A stretch of 64,000 nucleotides of DNA from contig CM075655.1 in the NCBI GenBank assembly GCA_037953625.1, positions 117,993,001 through 118,057,000 of the forward strand, in the 5' to 3' direction. The notes beneath the pieces were generated by a model. The model did no database searches, had not been told where the DNA came from, and saw only the letters and a list, made by a program, of their open reading frames with translations. Each line of letters opens with the position of its first letter. The first letter of the stretch is position 1. Both the position numbers and the translations under genes were made by a program. The stretch is from Crotalaria pallida (Eukaryota; Streptophyta; Magnoliopsida; Fabales; Fabaceae). Positions 42,173 to 54,490 of the stretch are shown here, in pieces.

Positions 42173-45126
42173 CAATAGTAGCAAAGTACCCTTTTTGAAG
42201 CATATTTTCCACTCGCGAGGCTTCCAATTTGTACAAAACAAAAACCAATACTCGGTTCCTGTGAAAAGGTACAAGCTCTTAGCAACATGGCAGAATAAAA
42301 AAGTTAAAAAGGTACCAATATCCATTAAAACAACCATAAGGAACTGGTCTTTATAATATTACAGAAAGTCATAAATAGAAAAAGTCAGAATGTCAGATAA
42401 AGCACTAAAAGAAATTAAAGTCAAGGAAAACCATTTGAGCAAATGTAACTTTATTTTACACTCCAGTTTTTTTCTTCCACTTTCTATAGGGAAGTCATAC
42501 TAGACATCCCCATCCCTCAAAACCATACAAACAGTGGCTTTTACCATAATCTCTAATTTTATTTGGAAGGTTAGGTCTTCAGGCAACCAAGACATTTATC
42601 AAATTTACACAGCCAGATTATTGTAGTCAACACTTCAGTGCCAAAAACCAAAAAGAAAAAGAAAAACTACTCGTAGTTTTTAGAGGCAATCATCACAGAG
42701 AGATACCTCTGAGATTTGTGGTATTTTTCCAATAAAGTAACCAGCCGCTTATCACGGGCACGATCATCCAACACCTATGAAAGCAAGAAGGTCTGATTAG
42801 CAGTCACTAAAAGCATGCATACGATACATATGAAATCCAGATTTGATGAAGTTCTAACCTCAACTATCTGCATGACATCATGATTGGCAGCTAGATCTTC
42901 TGAGCCTACAACAACCTGTCACAAGTTTTAATACCTCTTTCTCCAACAACATACATAAATAAAATAATGCAAAGCCTTTTTGAAAATGAAGATACCGACT
43001 TTAACAGGGTTAGGATCCATAAACTCCTGTGCTAAGTGATGAACTGCTAAAGGCCATGTAGCACTGAACATTACCATTTGACGAACTGCACAAGATAATA
43101 ATCTCTTCAACAAAATGAAAATACAAGCTGGGAAAATTTATGAAGATAAAATACGGTATGCAGATTCATTGGAGAGCCAAAACTGGAAGGTTCAGAGTAA
43201 TTCAATGACAAATGCAAACAACCTGGAAGAAGAAACTAAGGAAGTTGATAGGCAAAATTGGAGGGAACATTAGATAAAAAAATATCTCATACCAGAGCAT
43301 GTCTGACCCAGGATAGAGCGAACTACTTGTTCAAAACCCATGTCAAGCATCCTATCTGCTTCATCAAGGACCTAGGACATATAAATAATATTTACTCAGT
43401 ATAAATTACTCATATAAGCATATATTACTTATACAAGTTATAGTAGTCAGTAATATAGAATAAACAATTGCAAAAGAAGTGGGCAACTAAGTCTAACCAG
43501 AGACAGAAAATCCAGTAGAGATGGTAATAGAGTGTAAATAAAAAATTCAGCATGTCTTAATGCTAGTATTTTAGTAAATGTGGAACAAAGGACTTCAAAT
43601 TGAGTTCCGCACCAGTGAGAGCAGCAGATAAAATATATGATTGAATAACTTGTTTTCATGATAGAAGTGCCTTAAGAAATAAAATTGAACAGCTTACCAC
43701 GAAGGATGCTTCTTTTAGGGATAAAACACCCATTTCAATCAGATCTTGTATACGACCAGGGGTTCCAATGACGATATCCTGGGCGAAAAAATATTATCAA
43801 AATCTTTATTTAATGTTTATCAAAAACAAAGAAAAATGCTCCTTACACATGGTAGGAAGCAAACAAGCATGTAACTGCATGTGGCATCTGCACACAAACA
43901 TTCAAAAGGGAAGAAAACACTTGTTATAACTTACAATGCCAGATTTCAGTGATGAGATTTGTGGGCCTTTGGAGGTTCCACCATACAAACAAACTGATTC
44001 AACACCACAAGACCTACCAGCATCACACATGACATCCGATATCTGAAACACAATGAAAGAAAACTATTAGCTACATTTTGATCATTTACAGAATCAATAA
44101 TCAATATTACCATCAATAAAAGTTGGAGACGTAGAATAAATTCACAAGAAAATATCCAATGAAATTAACTTATAACCTTCGAATAACCTTCTTTTAAGCT
44201 TATTTCAACACGCCTAAGCTTATGAGCATAATCTCTTTTCAGCTTATTTCAGAAAAGCTTATCAAATAAGTGTTTAATTACGTTGTTTACTCAAACATGT
44301 CGTAAGTATGTAACAAGTTCATAACCAGCAACAGAAACCACATGATTGATCTACAATAAATATGCATACTTGTTGAGCAAGCTCCCTAGTGGGAGAGAGC
44401 ACCAAGCAAAGAGGACTTCGACCCTTCCTTGCATTACTCTTCCGTTTCTTCATAACGTGCATAATCGCCGGTATTCCAAATGCCAGTGTCTTCCCTAATA
44501 ATAATAATAATAAAATTAAATACCACAACCAATATTAGAATATCAAATAAACTAATAATAAAATAAAATCCAAATTCACACACATCATCAACACTCTCTT
44601 CTCATCACATACCTGAACCAGTGGCAGCAATTCCAATCAAATCGCGACCGTCCAATAAGAAAGGCCACGCTCGCGATTGAATCGGAGAAGGCTTCTCAAA
44701 ACCCTTGCAGCACTCCAGCACCTTCTCCGGCAGCCCCGATTCCGCAAAGGTTTTAACCGCCGCATATTTTGCATTCTCTGCATCCTTACCAGTGACAACC
44801 ACCACCCTCTCCGTCACAGTTTCATCATCACCGTTTCCGTTTTCAACTTTGATTTCGTCGTCCACGTTGTCTTCGGAATTGTGGTTCTTTTTCTTCTTCT
44901 TATTCTTATTCTTCTTGGTTGATTCGGTGTCGTTTTGTTCGGGGATGAGTTCTTCGAGCTTTCGTTTGGGACTAGTGGTTTCGTTTTGGTGATCGTCTTT
45001 GTTTTTGTTCTTCTTATCTTTCTTCTTCTGCTTCTTCTTCTTGTTCTCGGAGTTGAGTTGGGGGCTGTTGGGGGATTCGTCGGGGATTGGTTCGGTGGCC
45101 AAAACGGCGTCGTTCTTCAGACCCAT
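39815..45126 (-). CDS. RH5: DEAD-box ATP-dependent RNA helicase, RH5 (STRS1) type
   Basis: An RNA helicase of the Dbp3/RH5 group, linked to pre-rRNA processing and stress response in the nucleus/nucleolus. Thirteen exons: 45126-44613, 44494-44370, 44042-43935, 43778-43698, 43371-43293, 43085-43000, 42915-42859, 42774-42707, 42258-42190, 41199-41106, 40451-40287, 40143-40051, 39907-39815. They join in frame to 543 aa. A Lys-rich N-terminal tail of nuclear-localising type is followed by Q motif Gln150, motif I ATGSGKT 168-174, Ia PTREL 206-210, TPGR 255-258, DEAD 279-282, SAT 310-312, ARGLD 434-438 and HRIGRTGR 459-466; the C-terminus is acidic. The frame is open upstream to an ATG at 45216, but the start at 45126 (MGLKND) fits the family better. 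A TIR element is inserted in intron 9 and a MITE relic in intron 2. Confidence 0.93.
41345..42127. mobile_element. 783-bp TIR element in RH5 intron 9
   Basis: Inverted ends of about 83 bp start GGGGATCCACTTACTC and match at close to 90%, including 'attaaatccaagggc'. Each end also has its own short palindrome (acttactc/gagtaagt). It sits between two (TA)n tracts, so the target duplication cannot be told apart from the microsatellite. The interior holds a minus-strand open frame (41897-41634, very hydrophobic, starts MEACYDYFPS) of unknown origin, possibly captured. Confidence 0.75.
41891..41937. mobile_element. Ultra-short retro-insertion scar inside the RH5 intron element
   Basis: The 12-bp direct repeat cctccatagtat (41891-41902 and 41926-41937) encloses 23 bases, a T-run followed by 'ataagcacaaa'. 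Like the scar at 35171-35217 it shows T(n)ATAAG, i.e. CTTAT-poly(A) on the minus strand. It interrupts the hydrophobic open frame region of the host element. Confidence 0.6.
44175..44305. mobile_element. hAT-like MITE fragment in RH5 intron 2
   Basis: Reverse orientation relative to 37092-37312: inverse text 'gagtaaacaacgtaattaa' and 'cttatttgataagc'. Only part of the element is recognisable. Confidence 0.45.
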
Positions 45127-45269
45127 GTTGTTATTGGAAATGGAAGATGGGGAGGGAGGGAGGGAGGGAGGGTGCGGCCAAGAGAATGAAACCGAACCAA
45201 ACTCCCAGTGGCGCAAGTAGTGAGGGATTTGTAGTTTCTAGGGTTTTGACTTTTTTGTTACTCGTAGTA

Positions 45270-45616
45270 GTCCCTCCGTTTCACAATGTTTGGCCTTTTA
45301 GGTCTGGACACACAGATTAAAAAAGTGTTAATTATTGTAAGTATTATGTATAGTTTGTCTAAAATGCCCCCATTTAATCCTTATTGAAAATTGTAATAGT
45401 ATTTAATTTTTATTAGTAAGTGTGTTCATTAATTAATGCATAGTGGTTTAGATATGAGAGATGATAAAAGTAGAATCAATGAGGAGTAAGAGAAATGATG
45501 GAATGAAAGGTTAATATTGGAAAAAAAATATGTTTGTGTATTGAAAATGTAAAAGGCCAAACATTGTGAAATAAGGAAAAAAGTCTAAAAGGCCAAACAT
45601 TGTGAAATGGAAGGAG
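45270..45616. mobile_element. Stowaway-like MITE upstream of RH5
   Basis: TA-flanked ends 'gtccctccgtttcacaatgt' and inverse 'acattgtgaaatggaaggag'. The right end is doubled: 'ggccaaacattgtgaaat' occurs twice within about 40 bp. Confidence 0.75.
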
Positions 45617-45678
45617 TATATTGTATGGAGTAAATTGTCAAATTGTAAATCACCTTAAATTCGAGTAATTATGTAGTA

Positions 45679-46354
45679 CTTCCTCCGGTCTTATTTATAA
45701 AGCACATTCTAAAAGAATTTTTTTATCCTATTTATAAGTCACTTTCCATTTTCTATGAAACATTTATTATTATTTTCTCTTATTTTCTCTTTGCCCATTA
45801 ATATAAAATAATACAATATGAAATTCCAAATACAAGATAACCAAACATGCACTTAACTGAATTACACAAATCAAAAAAGTTATTAGTTTAATGAATTCTA
45901 TGAGAATGTATTGTAATATTATAATTTTAAACTCTCAAATTTTCTTGGAAAATTTACACTCATTAGTGAACAACAAAAACACATAAATAGTCAAAGTATT
46001 TAATAAGGGCAAATAAGAATAAAAGTAATAAATGATACTCCCTCCGTCCCTAAATATAAAACATCTTTGGGGGATTTCACGTCCATTAAGAAAGTAGAAT
46101 AATTTAGTTAATTGTATTGGAAATGTGAACTTTTGATATGTAATTTCAAAATTACCCCTATTAATATTATTGGGAATCTAAAAAGTGTTAAATAAATAGA
46201 GGTGTTTGTGGAAAAAAATAATTAATGATCATTGAAAATTGGTATGAGGCTTTATAAATATGGACAAAATAAAAGTGTCAATGGGACTTTATATTTAGGG
46301 ACGGAGGTAGTATATAAGAAATATAAAGTGATTTATAATTAGGACCGGAGGGAA
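45679..46354. mobile_element. Stowaway-like MITE, family B, carrying a nested MITE
   Basis: Ends 'cttcctccggtcttattta' and 'aattaggaccggagggaa', TA-flanked. Interrupted near its right end by the family A element at 46038-46310; the outer text runs from 'agtaataaatgata' directly to 'tataagaaatataaagtgat' when the inner element is removed. Confidence 0.82.
46038..46310. mobile_element. Stowaway-like MITE, family A, nested (reverse orientation)
   Basis: Perfect-looking ends 'ctccctccgtccctaaatat' and 'atatttagggacggaggtag' with TA on both sides. Interior is the reverse complement of the copies at 2178, 13829 and 17955. Confidence 0.88.
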
Positions 46355-46379
46355 TAGCAAATAGTCACATTAGCTTTTA

Positions 46380-46809
46380 GGCTTTGTTTGGTTGCACAAG
46401 AGAAAATGTGAAGAGAGAAAATGAGAAGAGAGAAATACGGAAGAGAGATTACAGTGAGAAAATAGATAGATTTTGTGGTTGTTTGGTATGAGAAAAAATG
46501 TAAAGAAAAATAAGAGAAAATATTTGATATAAGACAAAATAGTTAATAAAAAAAATAAAAGAAGAATACAGCCGTTCACTTCCTTGCAGCAGCAGCTTGC
46601 CTGTGAACATCACTTTTGTCTTTTAGTGCATTTCTTCATTTTCTTCCCATTCTCTTGCCACACGAGGGGAGAAAAAATTTGATGTGGGTCCCACCCTCTT
46701 TTCTCTTCTCCCTCCATTTTCCTCCCACAACCAAACAAGAGAAAACATTATTTTCTCTCCATTCTCCCCTCCCCCAATTTCTCTTCCCCAAAATCTCTCA
46801 TACCAAATA
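46380..46809. mobile_element. hAT-like non-autonomous element
   Basis: Flanks 'agctttta' (46372-46379) and 'agctgtta' (46810-46817) match 7 of 8 bases, as for hAT. Ends share TTTGGT and a GAGAAAA-rich arm mirrored by a TTTTCTC-rich arm. The centre (46560-46640) contains 'cttgcagcagcagcttgc', a short palindrome. Confidence 0.5.
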
Positions 46810-46817
46810 AGCTGTTA

Positions 46818-47659
46818 ATAAGTACTTAATTCTCGAGATAACAACTTATAAGATTAACATGTCAAGTATTAGGTAATATTAGCAATCAAGGCGCATGTTC
46901 ATTGATTGCGAACAAGACACTAGTTTCTGGCTCATTTTTCAAATAATTCCAGACCGTTTCGCCTATTCTTTTTTTCGGACATTATTGGATGGACGATGGG
47001 TGGTCTACGGGCGGATCATTACTTATTAAAAAAATAAAAATTCAAAAATCTAAAATCAGTTTTAAAAAATATAAATTTGTTAAAAAAAAGAGCTACTCTT
47101 GTTTATTTGTTTTTTATGTGTATCAAACTTTATTGATTATGTTTTTGTCTTTTTGATTTAAGACTTAATGTTGATAGGTTATGCTTGTGCTTTGATTTAT
47201 GAACAATGAACAATGAAAATTGATATGTATTACTATCTAGTATTATTGTGGAGTGTGGACTGTGTGGTTTATATCATCGTATGAATTGTGAAATTAATGC
47301 AATTTTCATTGTATTTGCCACTACACTTTTCATTACATGAATGATTTGTGAAACCACTACACTTTTCAATGGATCAGAAATTTACAAAAAGTGAAATAGA
47401 GGAGATGATTTTTTATTTTTTTTATATATATAATTGGGGAGGGAAATCAATGAAACAGTGAAAAGGATAAAAATTTTTAATTTTTTTCACATGCTAGAGA
47501 TAATTTTCATGATCAACAAGCTTTTTATGAAGCTCTTTCATACTTACAGAGGATTCACAAGCTTGAATCGCAACAACAACGTCACGAAAATCATGTCAAG
47601 TCCTTAAAGAGTATGGATGACTAGATTAGTGTCATACAAGGGAGTGCTAGTAATGTTTA
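46818..47659. other. Intergenic DNA with a possible degraded coding remnant
   Basis: From 47493 to 47630 the plus strand reads about 46 codons rich in H, Q and E (HDQQAFYEAL then ESQQQRHENH), ended by a stop. It might be a transposon gag or transposase relic, but I cannot place it. Confidence 0.3.
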
Positions 47660-47765
47660 GCGTGTGTTTGTTTTCGCGGTGGGATGCTTCAACCGCGCGT
47701 TTCATCCAAAGCTCAGAGCCTGCATCTTTTGCGTTTGGACTTCTGAAACGCATAAACAAACATGT
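47660..47765. mobile_element. Small hairpin MITE
   Basis: 'gcgtgtttgttttcgcg' at the left pairs with 'cgcataaacaaacatg' at the right, and inner blocks also fold ('gcgtttcatccaaa' with 'tttggacttctgaaacgc'). About 105 bp; class not certain. Confidence 0.5.
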
Positions 47766-47844
47766 TGTTAGTTCATCGGCAATGACTTCCATTTGGTGCA
47801 TAAATTTGACAATATGTTGATCTCCATTGTAAATGTTGGTAATA

Positions 47845-47960
47845 TGGATGGCAATGAGCGGATCCGTTCATAAATTAGTGGATCCGGACTCACACGGATC
47901 CGTGCGAGTACTCGTTGCATAATGGGTAAGTGAATCTTCGGGTACCAGACGAGTTTTGCG
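47845..47960. repeat. Stretch with repeated ggatcc and gggta motifs
   Basis: Contains ggatccg three times in about 60 bp, then 'cgggtacc' and 'gcgggtac'. Short subterminal motif arrays like this occur in hAT elements; no ends were found. The rest to the SCAMP start (48806) is 5' flank and UTR with no other gene. Confidence 0.35.
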
Positions 47961-48806
47961 GGTACATATTAACAATTTTTTTTAAAGAAAAAAATATTTT
48001 TAAAATTAATTTTTATGTTTTTTTATAGACCGAGGGATCCTTAATACATCATTACATACTTTACTTAATATTAATTCCTATCACCATTAAACACTCACAG
48101 ACATCAAAGAAATTCTCAAATTAAACACAAACATACTAAAATTATATTTTTTGATAAATTTGAAAGTAATAATTAATTTTCTTAATATATGTGAATAAGA
48201 TAAAAGCGACCGGAGGGAGCTAATAAAAAATTACAGTATTTTCAAAATAACCTGCGCTTTCAAAGTCGGTTGCGCCAATTTTTTAAAAAAGTGTCGCAGT
48301 TGTTGTAGCGTCTCCACTCACTAATCACAAGAGCCTCCAATCCAATGGTACATCCTTCACGTATTCTCACTTCCAACAGCCCAACCAAAATTCGCCACAT
48401 CAAACAACCTTGCACGCGAAAGTCACGTGAACTCTGTTTACGTTTCCACATTCCACACCCCACTCAAAGAGAAGCAGCACCGTAACACACCGACTCAATG
48501 GCACATCTCGTAAATTCCAACACAATAGAAGGGCATATAACAAAATTTAACTTCAGTTACCTTATTTATTATTAGTATTTTCTAAATTCTAAATTTCTAA
48601 ATTCACATCCCGCGTCGCATGGAAGCGAAGCAAGTAGCAATTAGCGAAGCAAGTTAAGAAAAGTGTTGTTACACACCGCACGCACTTTACTCTTATCTTA
48701 CTCATCACTCCCTCGCTAACTCACGCACCTGACCCTGTTCTCATTTTTCGGGGTCGGTGATATTTCTCACTTCCAAAATCTTAGCTTCTCTTTCTAAATT
48801 CTAACC

Positions 48807-51800
48807 ATGAATCGCCACCACGATCCCAATCCATTCGACGAAGAAGAAGTCAATCCCTTCTCGGTAATCTTTTCTCTCTAATTTTAGCATTTCTCAGATC
48901 CAATTTTAATTCCCTAGATTCTTGGCTCAACTTTTTTTTTCCTGTATAAACGGAACTGCTTACGTGGTAATTCCTTTGATCTGGATCTGTGGTTAGTTAT
49001 TTTTGGCGTTGTTTTGATCTCATTTTTCTTTTCCTTGTTTGGACGATGATAAGTGTAATTCAGAGCTGAATCGGAAATGAGATATCACGGATCAGTGCGG
49101 AACTTAGTGAGGGTTTTTGTTGAGGTTTTGGATCTGGAAATTTGTATATGTTTGAGATTTCGGTTATGGTGTTTCTCGAGCTGCTCGGTTGAGTGAACTA
49201 ATATGCGAATGCACGTTGTGGAATATGCGATGCACACGTTTCCTCATTTTGTTTTTATTTTTACTCATCATACATAAGTCAAATTATTTGCCTAGGCTCC
49301 GTGTTCCTGCGTTTCATTGAGTTTCCTTTCAATTGCCACATTGTGCAAAGTGATTTTATTGTTCGAGGTGGAATAATATAGTGGTTGAGCGAGCCTGAGT
49401 TTGGAATGTAATGTTTTAGCTTTCTGATTCATTAACATTAATTTAACATCTACTGATCGGAACTGAAGTGATGAAGTAATGTGGCCATTGTAATTTTCAT
49501 CTGAAGTGCAAATTGCTTCACTTTGTTGCTTCATTTAATTCATGATATTGAGTTTTTGTTTTGTTTATTGTGGAAATCTTACAGAATGGTGGTGCTGCTC
49601 CTGCATCAAATTCGCGTAATCCACCATTGCAATCTGAAATACCGCTGGGCTATGTTCAAAGACATGACGCTACAGTTGATATACCTTTGGATGCTTCAAA
49701 TGTAACATGCCTTTGCTAATCCTGAGATTTATCTAAGACTTGGGGATTTTTCTCTGGGGACTAACTATGTTTTCCATTATGTATATATAGGACTCTAAAA
49801 AGAAAGGGCAAGAGCTAGCAGCTTGGGAAGCAGATTTAAAAAGGAGAGAGAAGGTTGGTTTAACAATTTTTGTCTCACGGATTTTGTTTTTAATCTTTCG
49901 TAGTGTTGTTTTTATCGTCATCATTAAAGATGATTTACTTATATGCTCTTAAATACATGCATATTTAAGTTCTTGTTTGTACCACTGTTAATCAACTAGT
50001 ATCCTTTGCTTTTGAGGGTTTCGTGACTCTTTGAAAATATATTTATAGGAAATAAAAAGAAGAGAAGAAGCTGTTACTAGAGGTGAATGATGAGACTGCA
50101 AACCTTTTCAATTAATTGTCGATTCGTTGCATCTCTAAATTTGTGCAGAGTCATTAACTTATTTTTTCTGGTTTATCAGCCGGTGTACCTGTTGATGATA
50201 AGAATTGGCCTCCATTTTTCCCAATCATTCATCATGATATAGCCAATGAGATACCCGTTCATGCTCAGAGGCTGCAATATTTGGCCTTTGCAAGTTGGTT
50301 AGGTATGGTAGCATAAGTATCTTTTCTGTTTATTAATTATTTGGTTGGCTAGTTATTGATGAAAAAACTTGGTTAGGTTAGTAACTGCTTATGGTTCACC
50401 CAAAATAAAGGATGTAATTATTTTTTTCATAATCATTGTTTTACTGTAAGTAGAGGTGCTAGACTGCTTGGTCAACGTTCCATAATTTTTTTTGACGTAT
50501 TCCTTCTTTATATCTTTTGTATGTAAACAGTTTTACTTGAGTTTTTCTTTAATCTGTAAACTTTGTCAGTATCATCATGTGAACCTTTTCCCAGTGTAAT
50601 AGTCCTTAATTTATAGTTGGTTGCTTTATTCTGTTAGGTGAACAGTTTTTGCTAGCCACTAAATCTTTATGAGGTGCTGCACAACTGTCACAGCATCAAG
50701 ATTCTTGTTCCAATTTGTTCCATGGGGCATCTATGTGTCTCCTCTCTTTAATTTGATGTACTCAAATACATATATACACATACACACCCTTGTTTTCTTC
50801 TTCATTTTTCATGTCTTCTGCTCTACTTTATACCATTAAATGAGTAGAATTTTTCTCACAATATTCTATTGTACAATCAACTTTGCAGGAATTGTTCTCT
50901 GCCTAGTTTTTAATGTAGTCGCTGTGATTGTCTGCTGGATCAGAGGCGGCGGTGAGCTAATTCTTTAACTCTTGGGATACTGCCTGCTCTCTAGTTTAAT
51001 AATGAGATTTTTACCTTAGTGTGAAGTTTACAATGTGCAGGTGTTAAAATTTTTTTCCTTGCGGTGATTTATGCTCTACTTGGAGTTCCCCTTTCATATG
51101 TGCTTTGGTACAGGCCCCTTTATCGTGCTATGAGGTAAACTACATCGTATCGTCCTTTTCTTTACAAGCATTTAAACAATACATAAGCAATCACACATCT
51201 ATGTCAAATTGCCGGGCTTTCTGGCCTATCTAATCTTATCTGATTCAAAAATAAGCAATGGGGTTGTAACCTCGATCCAGACCAATCCAATTCCAAACTT
51301 GATTGTCTCTGATATGTCTGATAACCCAATATGCGGGCAATATCCAGAATTTCAACATCCGGGTTCAAAGCTATATATCTAGATTCAAATATGAATTGTA
51401 CATGATCTTGAGTTGTTAAGTTAGGCCCACATTTATTGAGTATATGAGCAAAGAATCATTTATCGCTTGTGTAACCCTCCCCCCATAAGTTGGCTTTTGG
51501 AGTGAAATTAGGCACCATTGTTCTAATATGGTATCAAAGCCTATTCTGATGTTAGGCGACCTACTGATGTCCAGCCTTGCAAATTTCATGCCTCAAATAT
51601 CTAGTCGTGGGAGTGAGGGGTGTGTGATGCTGTTAAGAGTTAAGCCCCACGTTAGTTGAGTATACAACAACAACCAAATGGTAGTCTTACTAGATGGGGT
51701 GGGCTACATGGATCAAACAATGCCATAGTGGTCGGTCATAACTCATAAATCATGTCCATTGATAAGGCATTTATCTCCAGGTCCTTCTTAATTATTTTGC

Positions 51801-54490
51801 TTATCGTTTTTTTTTCTTTATCTCCCTCTAGCACCCGAAATATTATCCATTTGATCTACTCTCCTAATCGGGGCTTCTACCGGTCTCCTCCGTACATGTC
51901 AAAACCATCTAAGGCGGGATTATACCATCTTTTCTACGATAGGTGCAACCTCAACTCTCTCGGCACTCATTCCTAATTCTATCTAGTCTAGTGTGTCCAC
52001 TCATCCATCGTAACATCCTCATCCCTACTACGTGAAGTTTATTCTCTTGTTGACATATTGCTGCCCAACATTCAGTCCCATACAACATAGCCGGCCTTAA
52101 AGCAATTTGGTAAAACTTCCTTTTAAGTTTGAGTGGCACCTTTCTATCACGTAAAGCAGTTAAATGGTTTTTTACTCTTATAGTTGCTGGTAGTGTCATA
52201 TTATGAATTTATAACCTGGTGACCTGATTGTGCACAGTGATGGTTGTTGCTTATGATTGTTTCTGATATGCAGGACGGATAGTGCACTGAAGTTCAGTTG
52301 GTTTTTCTTGTTCTACTTGGTATGTTAATCTAATTATTTAATACTGGTATAATATTTAGTGAGTGACTTGTTAATTTTCTGTTAAATTGCTTTGGTTTGG
52401 TGCAGCTTCATATTGCATTTTGCATATTCGCTGCAATTGCGCCTCCAATTGTTTTTCATGGAAAATCATTAACGTAAGTTCTATATACTGTCTTACAGAG
52501 TTTAATTAACTAAAGTTTCATGAGTTTGTTGATCTCTCTATCTGCTTGGTATTGGTTGTAATTTTAGAACGAATTATACTGCAAAAGGCCAATAGAACCT
52601 AGAGAGAAATCTTGAACAATTTCATTCTAGAGTATGCTTGTTTGTATTTTCCCGATGATAGACTGTCATTGTAACTTGTAAGTTGGGGCAATATGATTGG
52701 ATGTTACATGTCCAAAAGTTATCAGCTTAAATTAGCTAGCCTGTAAAACTTCATTATGAGAAGCATAGGAGCATTAGAAAATGATACGACCTTTTACTCA
52801 TTGTGTAGGCATATTATGTAAGCATTGAAGCATTATAGTGGGATTATTTGTTTATTGATATTGTCTTGTCATTTTATTCACATTGAGTTGGTAAGGAATT
52901 GCCGCGCCTCCAAAATTTATTAAATTTACCTAAAAATAACTTATATGCTAGTGTTTTCTATTAAAAAGTAGTTCAATTCCATTTTATGTTGTTTTCTTAT
53001 AGTCACCTTTTTACTTAATCATATGGACTAGTAAATGTACTAATTAAGTACAAAGTTTGTGTTGCTAACATGTGCATAAGGTTACTAGAAGTGGAAAATT
53101 AATCATAAGTCCACATTATTGCTTATCTTGAAAATTCCAAAAACCTCATTTTCCAATGATTTTCCACTACTTTTGGTTACTTAACAAGTGTCATATGGGT
53201 ACTTGTTAGCATTTTCCTATATATATTTCCTTTTTTTTAACATTTAAACTGATTCATTTATAATTGCAGAGGCATCCTTGCAGCAATTGACGTCTTCTCA
53301 GACCATGTCTTGGTTGGGGTAAGTTGTATTCCATGTGTACCTTATTTTATTTTTTTTGGTAAAATTATTTTGCTTGTATTTTTAGAATATGGAATTCATG
53401 TTTTTTGTTGTTCCCATATATTGCATAGGATATTTAGAAGTATTTATATTCATGCATTAGTCTTGAATAATGTAATTTATGTTCATTTACAGATGAAAAA
53501 TCTGCATATCCAGTTCTTATATCATGTGTATTTTATAGTACTTAAAAAGTAAAGATGCCTGAAAGCTATTCGTCTTCTCAAGTAGATTGTACCTTCCGCC
53601 TATAGAATTATGTTCTGATGTATGAATGAATAACAATAAAAATTCCATGGAGACAGTTGAAGTTAATGTTGACATCAAGCTAGTAACTTGATTATTGTAT
53701 GAGATACTAATCAAATTGATAACCGATGAAGTAATTGAGGACATATATACTATTTGATGTAAAATTTGTGGGAATTGGACATTACCCTGTTTCCTTAAGG
53801 GTAAGCATGGATGCTTTGAGCTTGTTGTTGTATTAGGTTTTTGCTAGATAGAAAATGATCTGGATACCCTTTGACTGAGAGCACAGAGAAGTTGTTTATC
53901 GAATTTTCCAACATGTTGAAGTAGCTGGAAAAATGAATTTCGGTTACCTTTATGTAGAACTATAGGAAAAATCAAATTTCATAGTCCTTTGCCTGTTCTT
54001 ATATGTCTGGATCCAATCAATTTTTTGCTATTCTTGCAGATATTCTATTTGGTTGGATTTGGCTTGTTTTGCTTGGAGTCTCTTCTAAGCTTGTGGGTGC
54101 TTCAGGTGAGGGATAGAACATTTGCATTCTCAATTTTTATATCGCTTCTCAGCAATGGTGTAAATAATAGAAATTAAAACATGAGCAATTGACTATGTTA
54201 GGACAGAAGGGTAAAATAGTATTTGCCTGGAAGTTTAAAGATTTACAGCAGTTAGTTTAGGGTAGATGGGGGTCATTCTAAATTTGTTAGCTTTGTGAGA
54301 ACTGAGCTTTGGTCAGTTGTGGAAGGGGAAAAAGGAAAGTGACCAGGGAGACTATTTTGTTGTTTTTACTTAAGCAGCTAGATTACTCTCAACTATTTTT
54401 AGAATACATATTTACACTATTGATTGACGTTTGTTTCCTTTTCTTTTGTGTCTGCAGAAAATATACATGTATTTCCGAGGGCATAAGTGA
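48807..54490 (+). CDS. SCAMP: Secretory carrier-associated membrane protein (SCAMP)
   Basis: A four-span membrane protein of the post-Golgi and endocytic pathway. Twelve exons: 48807-48863, 49585-49701, 49791-49853, 50049-50082, 50180-50302, 50889-50951, 51041-51134, 52275-52320, 52406-52473, 53270-53318, 54040-54105, 54458-54490. They join in frame to 270 aa, normal for plant SCAMPs. NPF endocytic motifs at 8-10 and 16-18; a charged coiled coil (KKKGQELAAWEADLKRREKE region and onward, about 60-90); four hydrophobic spans starting with the LCLVFNVVAVIVCWI region; and the conserved cytosolic 'E peptide' loop with WYRPLYRAMRTDSALKFSWF between spans 2 and 3. The protein ends with KIYMYFRGHK. Intron 7 (1.14 kb) contains retroelement fragments. 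The reading frame is clean. Confidence 0.93.
51414..51664 (+). mobile_element. TRIM-like LTR element fragment in SCAMP intron 7
   Basis: A 5' LTR-like stretch starting TGTTAAGTTAGGCCC (51414 to about 51527) is followed by a primer-binding-site-like TGGTATCAAAGC (51529-51540; initiator Met tRNA type). A purine-rich stretch near 51609-51626 precedes a second, truncated copy of the LTR start (TGTTAAGAGTTAAGCCCC, 51631-51664), cut off by the LINE fragment. With an interior of about 100 bp it would be a terminal-repeat retrotransposon in miniature. The second LTR is very short, so the call is moderate. Confidence 0.5.
51665..52199 (-). mobile_element. LINE fragment (RTE-like) in SCAMP intron 7
   Basis: On the minus strand, an end-of-RT segment reads KRKFYQIALRPAMLYGTECW, MRMLRWMSGHTR and DRIRNECRES, then a stop and frame breaks. 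It continues with recognisable text (VEVAPIVEKM, RRRPVEA, MALFDPCSP). The 3' end carries GTTGTTGTTG at 51665-51677 in place of poly(A), as in plant RTE-type LINEs. Strongly 5'-truncated and dead. Confidence 0.75.
53030..53220. repeat. Dispersed foldback repeat in SCAMP intron 10
   Basis: Left 'ttgctaacatgtgc' and right 'gtacttgttagcattttcc' are inverted. Diverged relatives lie at about 12045-12225 (apyrase-2 intron 1) and 19190-19350, and partial ones near 1560 and 9440. They share 'ctaNaaNtggaaaat' and 'tttNccaaNNatttt' blocks. Confidence 0.5.

Noticed and set aside
45127..45216. An RH5 start codon at 45216 (extra 30 residues)
   Set aside because: The extra stretch is Pro/Ser-rich and unlike the family N-terminus, and it overlaps a GGGA-repeat region. 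The ATG at 45126 is preferred, though the upstream one cannot be excluded.
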